A stretch of 64,000 nt of DNA from CAVRCA01 sp965218045 (GTDB lineage: Bacteria > Pseudomonadota > Alphaproteobacteria > Acetobacterales > Acetobacteraceae). Below, piece by piece: positions 8,075 to 15,904 of the stretch. The DNA is taken from NCBI GenBank assembly GCA_965218045.1, contig CBDCJX010000009.1, forward strand, positions 682,001-746,000, written 5' to 3'. Both the position numbers and the translations under genes were made by a program. Within the stretch, counting starts at the first letter, position 1, and each line of letters starts with the position of its first letter. The notes below the pieces were generated by a model. That model had not been told where the DNA came from and ran no database searches. It saw only the letters and a list, made by a program, of their open reading frames with translations.

Positions 8075-8104
8075 GAAGGGTCGTTCCAAATCTGCAATAC
8101 CCTT

Positions 8105-8134
8105 ATGTTAGTCATGATGGCGTTTTAATGTCAA
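8105..8134 (-). promoter_or_regulatory. Candidate sigma-70 promoter for the HTH/DUF6362 unit
   Basis: On the minus strand a perfect TTGACA at 8134-8129 is followed, 18 bases on, by TAACAT at 8110-8105, which matches the -10 box at four of six positions. The start codon of the HTH gene is 31 bases further on at 8074. The region is clearly more AT-rich than the genome around it. Confidence 0.5.
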
Positions 8135-8149
8135 CAACAATAACAGACA

Positions 8150-8202
8150 GGAGTTACCGAGCCCAACGCTCCACCTGATGGGCCAGGCTGAACGGTAACT
8201 CC
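8150..8202. repeat. Perfect 10-bp inverted repeat, candidate operator
   Basis: GGAGTTACCG (8150-8159) and CGGTAACTCC (8193-8202) are a perfect inverted pair 33 bp apart. A second smaller pair, GCCCA/TGGGC (8161-8165 and 8179-8183), sits between them. The element lies between the divergent HTH gene and the XRE repressor gene, 40 bp upstream of the latter's start and next to the minus-strand promoter. Either DNA looping by a dimeric repressor or a hairpin in the 5' leader would fit. Confidence 0.55.
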
Positions 8203-8241
8203 CTCACTCCGCAAAGCTGGCAATGTTAGGGAACTTGACGT

Positions 8242-8613
8242 ATGAGGTTGCTTATGGAGAACGCCGAGCAGGTCGGGCAGCGGATCCGCGATGTCCGCAA
8301 GGAACGTGGCTGGACGCAGGAAGCGTTGGCCACCGCCGTCGGCGTGAGCCGCAGCGCCGTAGCGCAATGGGAGACCGGTCGGTCGGGCCAGCTTTCGGCC
8401 AATCTGTCCCGTATAGCCAGCAGCCTCGACGTGGGCCTGGAGTTCCTGCTGCACGGCATCGACAAGCATGCGCCGCTGCAGGCGGGTAGCGGGGATGAGC
8501 TGGCGCTGCTGCGGCTTTACCGCGAGTGTCACCCCGGCGATCGGCAGGTCCTGCTGCGTCTGGCGCGACGGCTGGCCGGTGATGCGCCTGGATCACGGCC
8601 GGCCCGAGCGTGA
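8242..8613 (+). CDS. XRE-family transcriptional regulator (Cro/CI-type)
   Basis: The 123-residue protein has a classic Cro/CI helix-turn-helix at about residues 10-65: VGQRIRDVRKERGWTQEALATAVGVSRSAVAQWETG, then LSRIASSLDVGLEFLLHG. The C-terminal 40 residues are helical and basic and may dimerise. Starts at 8242 (AGGGA upstream) and 8254 (GAGG upstream) are both plausible. It is divergent from the small HTH gene across a region with a promoter and an inverted repeat, the layout of a phage immunity switch. A repressor role is inferred from the fold and the position. Confidence 0.85.
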   Translation: MRLLMENAEQVGQRIRDVRKERGWTQEALATAVGVSRSAVAQWETGRSGQLSANLSRIASSLDVGLEFLLHGIDKHAPLQAGSGDELALLRLYRECHPGDRQVLLRLARRLAGDAPGSRPARA

Positions 8614-8638
8614 CCGCTCCGGCTGAGACAGGGCCGAG

Positions 8639-10477
8639 GTGAGCGCACCAAGACTGCGCGCGCTCGCGTTCGGGCTCGCGACACTGGCCGGACTCGCCCC
8701 GACCTCGCCCCGTGCGGCCGGGCCGCATGGCGACCCGCGCGACTCGTGGCCCGAGTATCAGGTGATCATCTGGCAGAGCCAGACCGAGGCGAACTATGCC
8801 GCGTTGCGGCGCGCCGGTGTCACGGCCGGGGTAGTGATCGCCAGCCGCAACGACGCGGCACCCGTCCCACCCGGCCCGCGCGTTGCGCCGATGCTGGCGG
8901 CGGGACTCCGCTGGTACGTGGAGAACATCGCCACCGATTTCTATGCGCCCTACCATCGGTGGACCGCCGGAAAGAGCGTGAACTGGCTGTTTGACGAGGC
9001 ACGCCGTCGCTACCGCGCCGATCCCGCCGACCCGACGGCCCTTGCGCGCGAGCCCAACCTGTCCGACCCCGAGTGGCTGGGCCGCATCCGCGCCCGGATC
9101 GATCGTGTCGTCCGGGCGCACGCGCCATATCGCCCGCTATTCTATGACCTCGCCGACGAAGCGGGGATCGGCGATCTGGCCGCCGCCGTCGATTTCGACT
9201 TCACGCCGGCCTCCCTTGCCGAGTTCCGGGACTGGCTTCGGCACGTCTATCCCGACCTTGCGGCGCTCAACGCCGAGTGGGACAGCCACTTCGCCGCCTG
9301 GAGCGAGGTCCGGCCGGCCACCACCGACGAAGCCCTGCACGCGCTGTGGCAATCCCACGCCGCCAGCCTGGCCGCCTGGTCGGACTTCAAGGCGTGGATG
9401 GATGTCTCGTTTGCCCGGGCCGTGCGCGCCGGCACCGACGCGGTGCACGCCGCCGATCCGACCGCGCTCGCCGGCCTCTCCGGCGCGCAGATCCCGGGCT
9501 GGGGCGGCTACGACTATGCCCGCCTGCCGTCGGCGGTCGACGTGATGGAGATCTACGACGCGGCGGCGAACATCGACCTGGTCCACGGCCTGTTCCCCGA
9601 CCTGGTTCTGCTCACCAGCGTCGGCCAGGGCGAGGCCTCGGCCCATGGCGTGTGGCGCGCGGCCCTGCAGGGCGCTCGCGGCGTCGTGCTCTGGGATGAG
9701 CGGCATACCTTACCCGACGGATCGGAGTGGCGTGGGGTGCTCGCGGCCGCCCAAGCGCTGCGCGGCCCGCTCGGGGCACGGCTGCTTGCGGCGGCACCGC
9801 ATCGGGACAGAGTGGCGGTGCTCTACTCGCCCGCTAGCTTCCGCATCCGCTGGCTGCTGGATCGCGCCGCCGAGCCGGGCGACTGGACCACGCGTTCGGC
9901 CAATCTCGAGTTCACCGACGAGGGGCCGGTCCGTGCAGCCTTCCATCGCGTGGTCGACGCGCTGGCACACCGCGGTCTCGCGCCTCGTTTCCTAACCCCG
10001 AGCACGCTCGCCAACGGCGGTCTCGATGGAATCGACGTCTTGGTGTTGCCCCAAGCGATCGCGCTCGGGGGCGCGGAGCTCGCCGCGATCCGAGGCTTTG
10101 TGGCAGCCGGGGGCAAGGTGGTCGCGGATGCGACACCGGGTTTGTTCGATACGCATGGCAAGCAGCGCGCGACGCCGCCGCTCGCCGACCTCGTACCCGC
10201 CAATGCGGATGCGCCTTCTCGCCTGCTCAGCCTGGCGCGCGGCACAGTGCACGTCGAGGGCACCTCGGTGGTGACTCGCGTCTACGATGAGCCGGATGGC
10301 GGCCGGCTGGTCGCCTTGCAGCGGGACCCTGGCGCGCCGGGCGAGCCCGTCGTTACTCTCACGCTTCCCGCTCCCGCTGCGGTCACCGACATCGGCAGCG
10401 GCACGTCACTGGGCCAGGTCGCCCGCCTCATGCTTCGGCTCGATCCCGCACGGCCGACCATCCTCTCCGTCCGATAG
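8639..10477 (+). CDS. Secreted GH42-like glycoside hydrolase (beta-galactosidase-like)
   Basis: The 612-residue protein begins at a GTG behind GGGCCGAGG and has a signal peptide of about 27 residues (ALAFGLATLAGLAPTSPRAA). The middle part resembles the (beta/alpha)8 barrel of GH42-type enzymes: FYDLADEAGIGDLA near residue 165 is a candidate acid/base glutamate site, and VDVMEIYDAA near 305 a candidate nucleophile site. Residues about 390-530 (DRVAVLYSPAS, LDGIDVLVLPQA, GAELAAIRGFVAAGGKVVADA) match the beta-galactosidase trimerisation fold. The substrate cannot be read from the sequence. No sugar transporter or other glycosidase lies beside it. Confidence 0.7.
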   Translation: MSAPRLRALAFGLATLAGLAPTSPRAAGPHGDPRDSWPEYQVIIWQSQTEANYAALRRAGVTAGVVIASRNDAAPVPPGPRVAPMLAAGLRWYVENIATDFYAPYHRWTAGKSVNWLFDEARRRYRADPADPTALAREPNLSDPEWLGRIRARIDRVVRAHAPYRPLFYDLADEAGIGDLAAAVDFDFTPASLAEFRDWLRHVYPDLAALNAEWDSHFAAWSEVRPATTDEALHALWQSHAASLAAWSDFKAWMDVSFARAVRAGTDAVHAADPTALAGLSGAQIPGWGGYDYARLPSAVDVMEIYDAAANIDLVHGLFPDLVLLTSVGQGEASAHGVWRAALQGARGVVLWDERHTLPDGSEWRGVLAAAQALRGPLGARLLAAAPHRDRVAVLYSPASFRIRWLLDRAAEPGDWTTRSANLEFTDEGPVRAAFHRVVDALAHRGLAPRFLTPSTLANGGLDGIDVLVLPQAIALGGAELAAIRGFVAAGGKVVADATPGLFDTHGKQRATPPLADLVPANADAPSRLLSLARGTVHVEGTSVVTRVYDEPDGGRLVALQRDPGAPGEPVVTLTLPAPAAVTDIGSGTSLGQVARLMLRLDPARPTILSVR

Positions 10478-10539
10478 ATCGCCTCGTCAGACCGGTCGCC
10501 GCCTGTCAGACTGACGTCGCATCGAAACGGGGAAGGACG

Positions 10540-11439
10540 ATGGCCGACACGATCCACGACCATTCGCGCTGGGGAGCGTCCGATCAGCTCGGTGCGGGCA
10601 ACCTGCTCACTCCCGAGCGGCGTCTGGCGGCGCTGCGCTCGATCGGCGAGGGGCGCGTATTCGATCTCAGCCACACGATTGCGGCTGGCGCGCCGTACAT
10701 GGCGCCGAACCAGACGCCGTTCCTGCTGTCGATCTTCGCCTCATGGCGCGACAGCGTGAAACGGCGACGCAAGATGGGCATGACCAACGATGCCGGCTCC
10801 AATCTCGAACGCATCGAGATGACGACCCATGTCGGCACCCACATCGACGCGCTCGGTCATTTCACCAAGGGCGACAGGCTGTACAACGGCTTGGACGCCA
10901 ACGAGGTGGTGACCGATTGGGGCTTGGACCGACTCGGCATCGAGCAGGCGCCGCCGATGATCACGCGCGGGATCTTGCTTGATGTTGCCGGGTTCGATGG
11001 CGGCGCGCATCTCAACCCTGGCCGGGTGGTGACGCCGGAGGAGCTCGCGCGCGCGCAGGATGCGGCGGAAGTCAGTATCGGTGAGGGTGACATCGTGCTG
11101 ATCCGCACGGGCTGGGGTCGCTACTTCGGCGTCGACAACGCGCGCTACCTGCAAGGCGAGCCCGGCATCGACGTGCCGGGCGCGCGTTGGCTGACCAGTC
11201 GCGGCGTTGTCGCGATCGGCGCGGACAACATGGCCGTCGAGGTGCTGCCCAATCCGGACCATGGCATCGGGATGCCGGTGCATCAGCACGCTCTGGTGGA
11301 ATCAGGTGTCTACCTCATCGAGAATCTGGCACTCGACGAGCTGGCTAGCGCTGGCGTGCGTTGCTTCTGTTTCATTCTGCTCGCGACGAAGTATCAGGGC
11401 GCGACCGGCTGCCCGGTGCGCCCGGTGGCGCTGACATGA
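10540..11439 (+). CDS. Cyclase family protein (kynurenine-formamidase-like)
   Basis: The 299-residue protein belongs to the metal-dependent cyclase family (PF04199). The metal-binding motif is THVGTHIDALGHF at about residues 95-107, with the H-x-G-T-H-x-D signature, and HQHALVESGVYLIENL lies near the C-terminus. It is longer than bacterial kynurenine formamidase (about 210 residues), so hydrolysis or lactonisation of another small acid or amide is equally likely. A good GGGGAAGG site precedes the ATG. Its stop overlaps the start of the GST gene, which indicates translational coupling. Confidence 0.85.
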   Translation: MADTIHDHSRWGASDQLGAGNLLTPERRLAALRSIGEGRVFDLSHTIAAGAPYMAPNQTPFLLSIFASWRDSVKRRRKMGMTNDAGSNLERIEMTTHVGTHIDALGHFTKGDRLYNGLDANEVVTDWGLDRLGIEQAPPMITRGILLDVAGFDGGAHLNPGRVVTPEELARAQDAAEVSIGEGDIVLIRTGWGRYFGVDNARYLQGEPGIDVPGARWLTSRGVVAIGADNMAVEVLPNPDHGIGMPVHQHALVESGVYLIENLALDELASAGVRCFCFILLATKYQGATGCPVRPVALT

Positions 11440-12113
11440 GCGCGGCAGCGGCCACCGTGATCGTGCTCCACCATTGTGCCAACGCCCGCTCGTTCCGACC
11501 GCTCTGGGCCTTGGAGGAACTCGGGCTGTCCTATGAGCTGCGTATGCTGCCATTCCCGCCGCGCGCGCGAGCGCCGGACTATCTGGAGATCAACCCGCTC
11601 GGCACCATCCCCTTCTTCACCGACGGCGATGTCGCGATGACCGAGTCCTCGGCGATCTGCCAATATTTGGTGACGCGCTACGGGCCGACACCGATGGCGG
11701 TTGCTGCCGACGATCCGGCCTATGGTCGCTTCCTCAATTTTCTCTACTTTGGCGAGGCGACGCTGACTTTCCCGCAGACACTGGTGCTGCGCTATTCGCG
11801 GCTGGAACCCGAGGAGCGGCGATTGCCCCAGGTCGTCGATGACTACGCCCGCTGGTTCATGAGCCGGCTGCGCGCGGTTGAGGCCGCAATGCAGAGCGGG
11901 GCGTTTCTGTGCGCCGAGCGCTTCACCGCCGCCGACATCTCGGTCGGATACGCCCTGATGTTCGCCGAACGTCTCGGCCTCGCCGCGCGGTTCTCCCCAG
12001 GTGTCGCCGATTACTGGCACCGACTGCGCGACCGGCAAGGGTTCCAGCGCGCGCTGACCGCGCAGGAACACGCCGCCGCCGCGCAAGGTCTGCACGAAGC
12101 GCCGGCGGTGTGA
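11436..12113 (+). CDS. Glutathione S-transferase family protein
   Basis: The 225-residue protein starts at an ATG overlapping the cyclase stop by four bases. The thioredoxin-like N-terminal domain shows the glutathione-site pattern NPLGTIPFF and TESSAICQYLV (the conserved E-S pair) at about residues 48-75. The all-helical C-terminal domain ends with RFTAADISVGYAL, the usual N-capping box motif. It conjugates or isomerises electrophilic compounds with glutathione; the partner substrate is unknown. The coupling to the cyclase gene suggests a shared catabolic role, perhaps of a maleylacetoacetate-isomerase kind, but this is inference. Confidence 0.88.
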   Translation: MSAAAATVIVLHHCANARSFRPLWALEELGLSYELRMLPFPPRARAPDYLEINPLGTIPFFTDGDVAMTESSAICQYLVTRYGPTPMAVAADDPAYGRFLNFLYFGEATLTFPQTLVLRYSRLEPEERRLPQVVDDYARWFMSRLRAVEAAMQSGAFLCAERFTAADISVGYALMFAERLGLAARFSPGVADYWHRLRDRQGFQRALTAQEHAAAAQGLHEAPAV

Positions 12114-12120
12114 TTCTGAC

Positions 12121-12636
12121 ATGGCAAGCAGCATGATCCCCCAGCTCCACACCGAACGATTGCTGCTGCGCGGCTTTCGCGCGGACGATCTCGACGCTTA
12201 CGCGGGCGTGCGGGCGGACCCCGAGGTCGCCCGCTACATCGGCGGTCCGTATACGCGGGTCGAGACGTGGGACCGCATGGCGGTGATGAACGGAACTTGG
12301 TCACTGCGCGGCTATGGCGTGTTCGCCGTCGAGGAGGTCGCGTCGCGCCGCGTTGTCGGCCACTCGGGCATCCTGCACCAGCCGGATTGGCCGGAGCCGG
12401 AGATCGCCTACACCCTGCATCGCGAGGTCTGGGGCCGTGGCTACGCGCCGGAAGCCGCCCGCGCCATCCGCGCCTGGGCGTTCGACGGCTACGCGTTTCC
12501 CCGGCTGGTGAGCTACATTAGGCCGGACAACGCCCGCTCGATGCGCGTCGCCGAAAAGCTGGGCGCCACCCGCGAAGGAACCGTGCAACTGCGCGGCATC
12601 GAAGTCACCGTCTGGGTGCATCGCCGGCCCGATTAA
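12121..12636 (+). CDS. GNAT-family N-acetyltransferase (RimJ/RimL type)
   Basis: The 171-residue protein opens with LHTERLLLRGFRADDLDAY, the classic start of RimJ/RimL-type acetyltransferases. The acetyl-CoA pyrophosphate loop is EVWGRGYAPEAARAI at about residues 104-118, and YIRPDNARSMRVAEKLGA follows as the usual motif B. It would transfer acetyl from acetyl-CoA to an amino group, either of a ribosomal protein N-terminus or of a small molecule. It follows the GST gene by seven bases and is probably the last gene of that run. Confidence 0.88.
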   Translation: MASSMIPQLHTERLLLRGFRADDLDAYAGVRADPEVARYIGGPYTRVETWDRMAVMNGTWSLRGYGVFAVEEVASRRVVGHSGILHQPDWPEPEIAYTLHREVWGRGYAPEAARAIRAWAFDGYAFPRLVSYIRPDNARSMRVAEKLGATREGTVQLRGIEVTVWVHRRPD

Positions 12637-12648
12637 GCCAACGGCGCG

Positions 12649-13848
12649 TCAGATCGGCACGGTGACCGCGTCGTATTCGTAGGCCCAGTCGTAGCGCGTT
12701 CGCAGCTTCTCGGGCGCCATCTCGCGGCGCATGAACGCGGGCGCGGCGAGAGGGTCGGCCAAGCTGGCGTTGTGAAAGCGCTTGGTGTTCTCCGACGATC
12801 CGCGCACGACCCGAGTGGTGCGTTCCATCCGCGCCCGCTCGAAGCGGCGGAAGGCAGCGGCCGGGTCGCTTTCCTCCGCCGCCAGGCAGCGCGCGATCAC
12901 CAGCCCGTCCTCGATCGCCATGTTGGCGCCCTGTGCAAGAAACGGCAGGGTCGGATGGCAGGCGTCCCCGAGCAGGCAGACGCACCCATCCGACCAACGC
13001 GTCATCGGCGGTCGCCCGAGCAAGGCCCATTTGAACGGCGTCTCGATGCCTCGGATCAACGTCTGGACGTCGTCGTGCCAGCCCGCGAAGTCGCCTGCGA
13101 ACTCCTCCGTCGTGCCGCGCTCAGTCCAGGATTCGACCCGCCAGTCGTCGCGCTCGACCACGCCCACCACGTTGAGCAGTTCGCCGCGACGCACCGGGTA
13201 GGTGACTACGTGCCCGCCCGGCCCCATCCAGTTGGTGCCGACTGGGCGACGCAGATGCGCGGGCAGGCGGTCCATCGGCACCAGGCCGCGCCACGCCATC
13301 AAGCCGGTGAACTCGGCCGGACCGGCGCCGAACAGAGCCTGGCGGATCGCCGAGTGGACGCCATCAGCGGCGATCAGCGCACCGCCCCGAACCCGCGCGC
13401 CGTCGGCCAAAATCAGCGTCACCTCGTCCTCTCCGGCATCGACCCCGACAGCGCGCGCCCCTAGGCGGATCGCGCCGGGGTAGCGAGCTTCGAGCGCGCT
13501 GGCGAGCACGAGCTGTATGTCCCGTCGGTGCGCGGTCCAATACGGCGCGCCGAACCGCGCGACGCAGTCCCGACCGAGATCGAACAGCCGAAAGATCTCG
13601 CCGGTATTCCACAGCCGCGCCTCCTTGCCGGCGGCCTCGCACACCACGGCTTCGAGCGTCTCGCGCAGGCCGAGCTCGATCAGCACGCGCGCGCCGTTGG
13701 GTCCGATCTGCACGCCGGCGCCGAGCTCGCGCAGTTCGGCCGCCTGCTCGAACACCCGCACCGAGAAACCCGAGGCGACGAGCGCCAATGCCGCCGTCAG
13801 GCCGCCGGTCCCAGCGCCGACGATCAGGATATCGCGGCCGGTCCGCAT
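12649..13848 (-). CDS. FAD-dependent aromatic monooxygenase (salicylate/3-hydroxybenzoate hydroxylase-like)
   Basis: This 399-residue class A flavoprotein monooxygenase has the three group motifs: ILIVGAGTGGLTAALAL (dinucleotide binding) at about residue 7, LIAADGVHSAIRQALFG (DG motif) near 155, and CLLGDACHPTLPFLAQGANMAIEDG (GD motif) near 290. No membrane segment is visible. Such enzymes hydroxylate phenolic acids with NAD(P)H and O2 in the cytoplasm. The nearest recognised types are salicylate 1-hydroxylase and 3-hydroxybenzoate 6-hydroxylase, but substrate cannot be fixed. It is divergent from the MetX-like hydrolase gene and converges on the GNAT gene. Confidence 0.87.
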   Translation of the reverse strand: MRTGRDILIVGAGTGGLTAALALVASGFSVRVFEQAAELRELGAGVQIGPNGARVLIELGLRETLEAVVCEAAGKEARLWNTGEIFRLFDLGRDCVARFGAPYWTAHRRDIQLVLASALEARYPGAIRLGARAVGVDAGEDEVTLILADGARVRGGALIAADGVHSAIRQALFGAGPAEFTGLMAWRGLVPMDRLPAHLRRPVGTNWMGPGGHVVTYPVRRGELLNVVGVVERDDWRVESWTERGTTEEFAGDFAGWHDDVQTLIRGIETPFKWALLGRPPMTRWSDGCVCLLGDACHPTLPFLAQGANMAIEDGLVIARCLAAEESDPAAAFRRFERARMERTTRVVRGSSENTKRFHNASLADPLAAPAFMRREMAPEKLRTRYDWAYEYDAVTVPI

Positions 13849-14002
13849 GGGCGTGGGACCTCCCGGAGCATTGCGACGGCAACATCAAGCCGGTTGCCGC
13901 AGGTGCGGTCAAATCGCGCGGGCGCTTTTCCTTGAGGCGGGCGGGATGCGGTGTTCTGATACGGCCACGTTCGGCGCAGCGCCGCGCGACGAGGTGACAC
14001 GT

Positions 14003-15037
14003 ATGACTCACGCAGATGACGTTTACACGGTTCGCGATTTCCGACTGCAAGAAGGCGCGGCGCTGCCCGAAGCGACGGTGGCCTACGCAACACAGGGAAC
14101 CCTCGCACCCGACAAGTCCAACGTCGTCCTGCTGACCCATGGTTACACCAGCAGCCACCATTTCGCCGGCGGCGGCAGCGGCGCGTCCGAGGGGTCGTGG
14201 GGCGAGCTGGTCGGGTCGGGCAAGCCGATCGACACGGATTGCTACTTTGTCGTCGCACCCAACATGCTCGGCTCGTCCTACGGGTCGACCAGCCCGGCCT
14301 CGACCAATCCGGCGACGGGTCGGCCATACGGGCCGGATTTCCCCGACATCACGCTGTCCGACATCGTGGCGCAGCAGCACGGCTTGCTGCGTCACCTCGG
14401 CGTGCAGCACCTCGTGGCGGTGATCGGCCCGTCATTTGGCGGCTTTCAGGCGTTCCAGTGGGCGGTCGATTTCCCGGATTTCATGGATGCGGTGGTTCCG
14501 GTGGTGACGGCGCCGCATCCGCCAGTCGATGGCGGCAGCCTCGAGGGATTGGTCGAGTATCTGGCGAAGGACCCAGCCTGGAACAACGGGCACCATTACG
14601 GCCACGTAGGCATCATCCAGACCATGACGCGGCTGCGCGTCGGCACCTTGAAGAATTACGGGTTGGATGCCGATCTGGCGGAGCGCTTCCCCGACCCGGA
14701 GGCGTGCGAGGCCGAGATCGAACGCATTGCCGGGGACTGGGCAAGAAGCTTTGATCCCAACTCGCTCATCGTGCTGCGCAAGGCGTCGCTGCGCTATGAC
14801 GTGCGCGACGCGTTGTCGCGGATCAAGGCGCGCGTGCTGTTCGTGCTGTCGCGCACCGACAAGCTGTTCCCGCCCGAGATCGCCGCGAGCGTGATGTCGG
14901 CGCTAAAGGTGGCGGGGGTGCGGGCCAGCTATTTCGAGATCGACAGCGATCGCGGCCATCTGGCGTCCGGCCTTGATGCCGGCAAGTGGGCGCCGGTGCT
15001 GCGCGACTTCCTCGAGGAGCTTCGCGCGAAGCGCTGA
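14003..15037 (+). CDS. MetX-like alpha/beta hydrolase
   Basis: The 344-residue protein has the homoserine O-acetyltransferase fold: VVLLTHGYTSSHHF, CYFVVAPNMLGSSYGSTSPAS, a nucleophile elbow GPSFGGFQAFQW with the serine near residue 148, an acid in SRTDKLFPP, and a histidine in SDRGHLASG. True MetX enzymes usually carry GGSMGG at the elbow, so a related hydrolase or acyltransferase is more likely than methionine synthesis. The ATG at 14003 follows GACGAGG. The EcsC gene follows after 63 bp. It diverges from the flavin monooxygenase gene. Confidence 0.75.
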   Translation: MTHADDVYTVRDFRLQEGAALPEATVAYATQGTLAPDKSNVVLLTHGYTSSHHFAGGGSGASEGSWGELVGSGKPIDTDCYFVVAPNMLGSSYGSTSPASTNPATGRPYGPDFPDITLSDIVAQQHGLLRHLGVQHLVAVIGPSFGGFQAFQWAVDFPDFMDAVVPVVTAPHPPVDGGSLEGLVEYLAKDPAWNNGHHYGHVGIIQTMTRLRVGTLKNYGLDADLAERFPDPEACEAEIERIAGDWARSFDPNSLIVLRKASLRYDVRDALSRIKARVLFVLSRTDKLFPPEIAASVMSALKVAGVRASYFEIDSDRGHLASGLDAGKWAPVLRDFLEELRAKR

Positions 15038-15100
15038 TATCCGTCGCCTGCCACCAGTGCGCTCCTGCCGCGTTCACGTCTTCGTTGGGGAGAGAAGTGC

Positions 15101-15898
15101 ATGGGCGAACTGGTGACCGGACTACCGCTGGAGGCGCGGACCGAGCTCGACGCGGCGCGCCAGCGGCTGCGTGGCAGTCGCGGGGTGATCATCCGCGCAT
15201 CGGAGCTGATGGCGGGCTTCGTTGGTTCCGCTGCGGCGTACGGTTTGCGTCGGCTGCGCCCGCCCGCCAAGCTGCGGCATCGCGTGCAGGGACTGGCCGA
15301 AGCCGCGCTGGAGCGCGCGTTCGATGTGGCGGTGCTCGGACTCGAATCGGGTGGCCAGCGCGCCCTAAGGTCCTCGCTCCCCAGCCGCGCCGCCGCGGCG
15401 TTTTCGGGTGCTGCGGGCGGGTTCATGGGAATGGCCGGGTTCGTCCCCGACATCACGGTGACCACGCTCCTCATCATGCGCCGGATCGCCGCGATCGCGG
15501 TGGAGGAAGGCGAGGATCTCGCCGACCCGCAAGCGCGCGCGGCGTGTTTGGAGGTGTTCGCCTTCGGACGCGGGAGCCTCGATGAGCCGTGGGAAGAGGG
15601 CGAGGAACCGGAGCTGGGCTACTGGAGCGCGCGCCTGTTCCTGCAGGGGCGCCCGTTGGTGATGCTGCTGTCGGAGGCCGCGGCGACGTATGGGTTGCGC
15701 ATCTCGCAGAAGCTCGCCCTGCAAGCCGTGCCGCTGATCGGAGCGGCTGGCGGCGCGCTGGTGAACAGTGCGTTCCTCGCGCATTACGAGGCGCTGGCCC
15801 GGGCGCATTTCGTCATCCGCCGGCTTGAACGCACTTACGGCGCCGAAGCGGTGCGCGAGTCGGCGGTTGCGCAGGCCACGGCGCGTGGCGCGGCCTGA
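15101..15898 (+). CDS. EcsC family protein
   Basis: The 265-residue protein matches the EcsC family, named for a protein encoded with a Bacillus ABC transporter. Two hydrophobic glycine/alanine-rich stretches are visible, AAAAFSGAAGGFMGMAGFVPDITVTTLLIMRRIAAIA at about residues 105-135 (described in short pieces) and a second near residues 205-225 (VPLIGAAGGALVNSAFL), which suggest membrane association. LEVFAFG precedes an acidic loop EPWEEGEEPELGYW. GGGGAGAGAA lies ahead of the ATG. The function of the family in proteobacteria is unknown, and no ABC transporter is adjacent. Confidence 0.8.
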   Translation: MGELVTGLPLEARTELDAARQRLRGSRGVIIRASELMAGFVGSAAAYGLRRLRPPAKLRHRVQGLAEAALERAFDVAVLGLESGGQRALRSSLPSRAAAAFSGAAGGFMGMAGFVPDITVTTLLIMRRIAAIAVEEGEDLADPQARAACLEVFAFGRGSLDEPWEEGEEPELGYWSARLFLQGRPLVMLLSEAAATYGLRISQKLALQAVPLIGAAGGALVNSAFLAHYEALARAHFVIRRLERTYGAEAVRESAVAQATARGAA

Positions 15899-15904
15899 CG
15901 CGGA

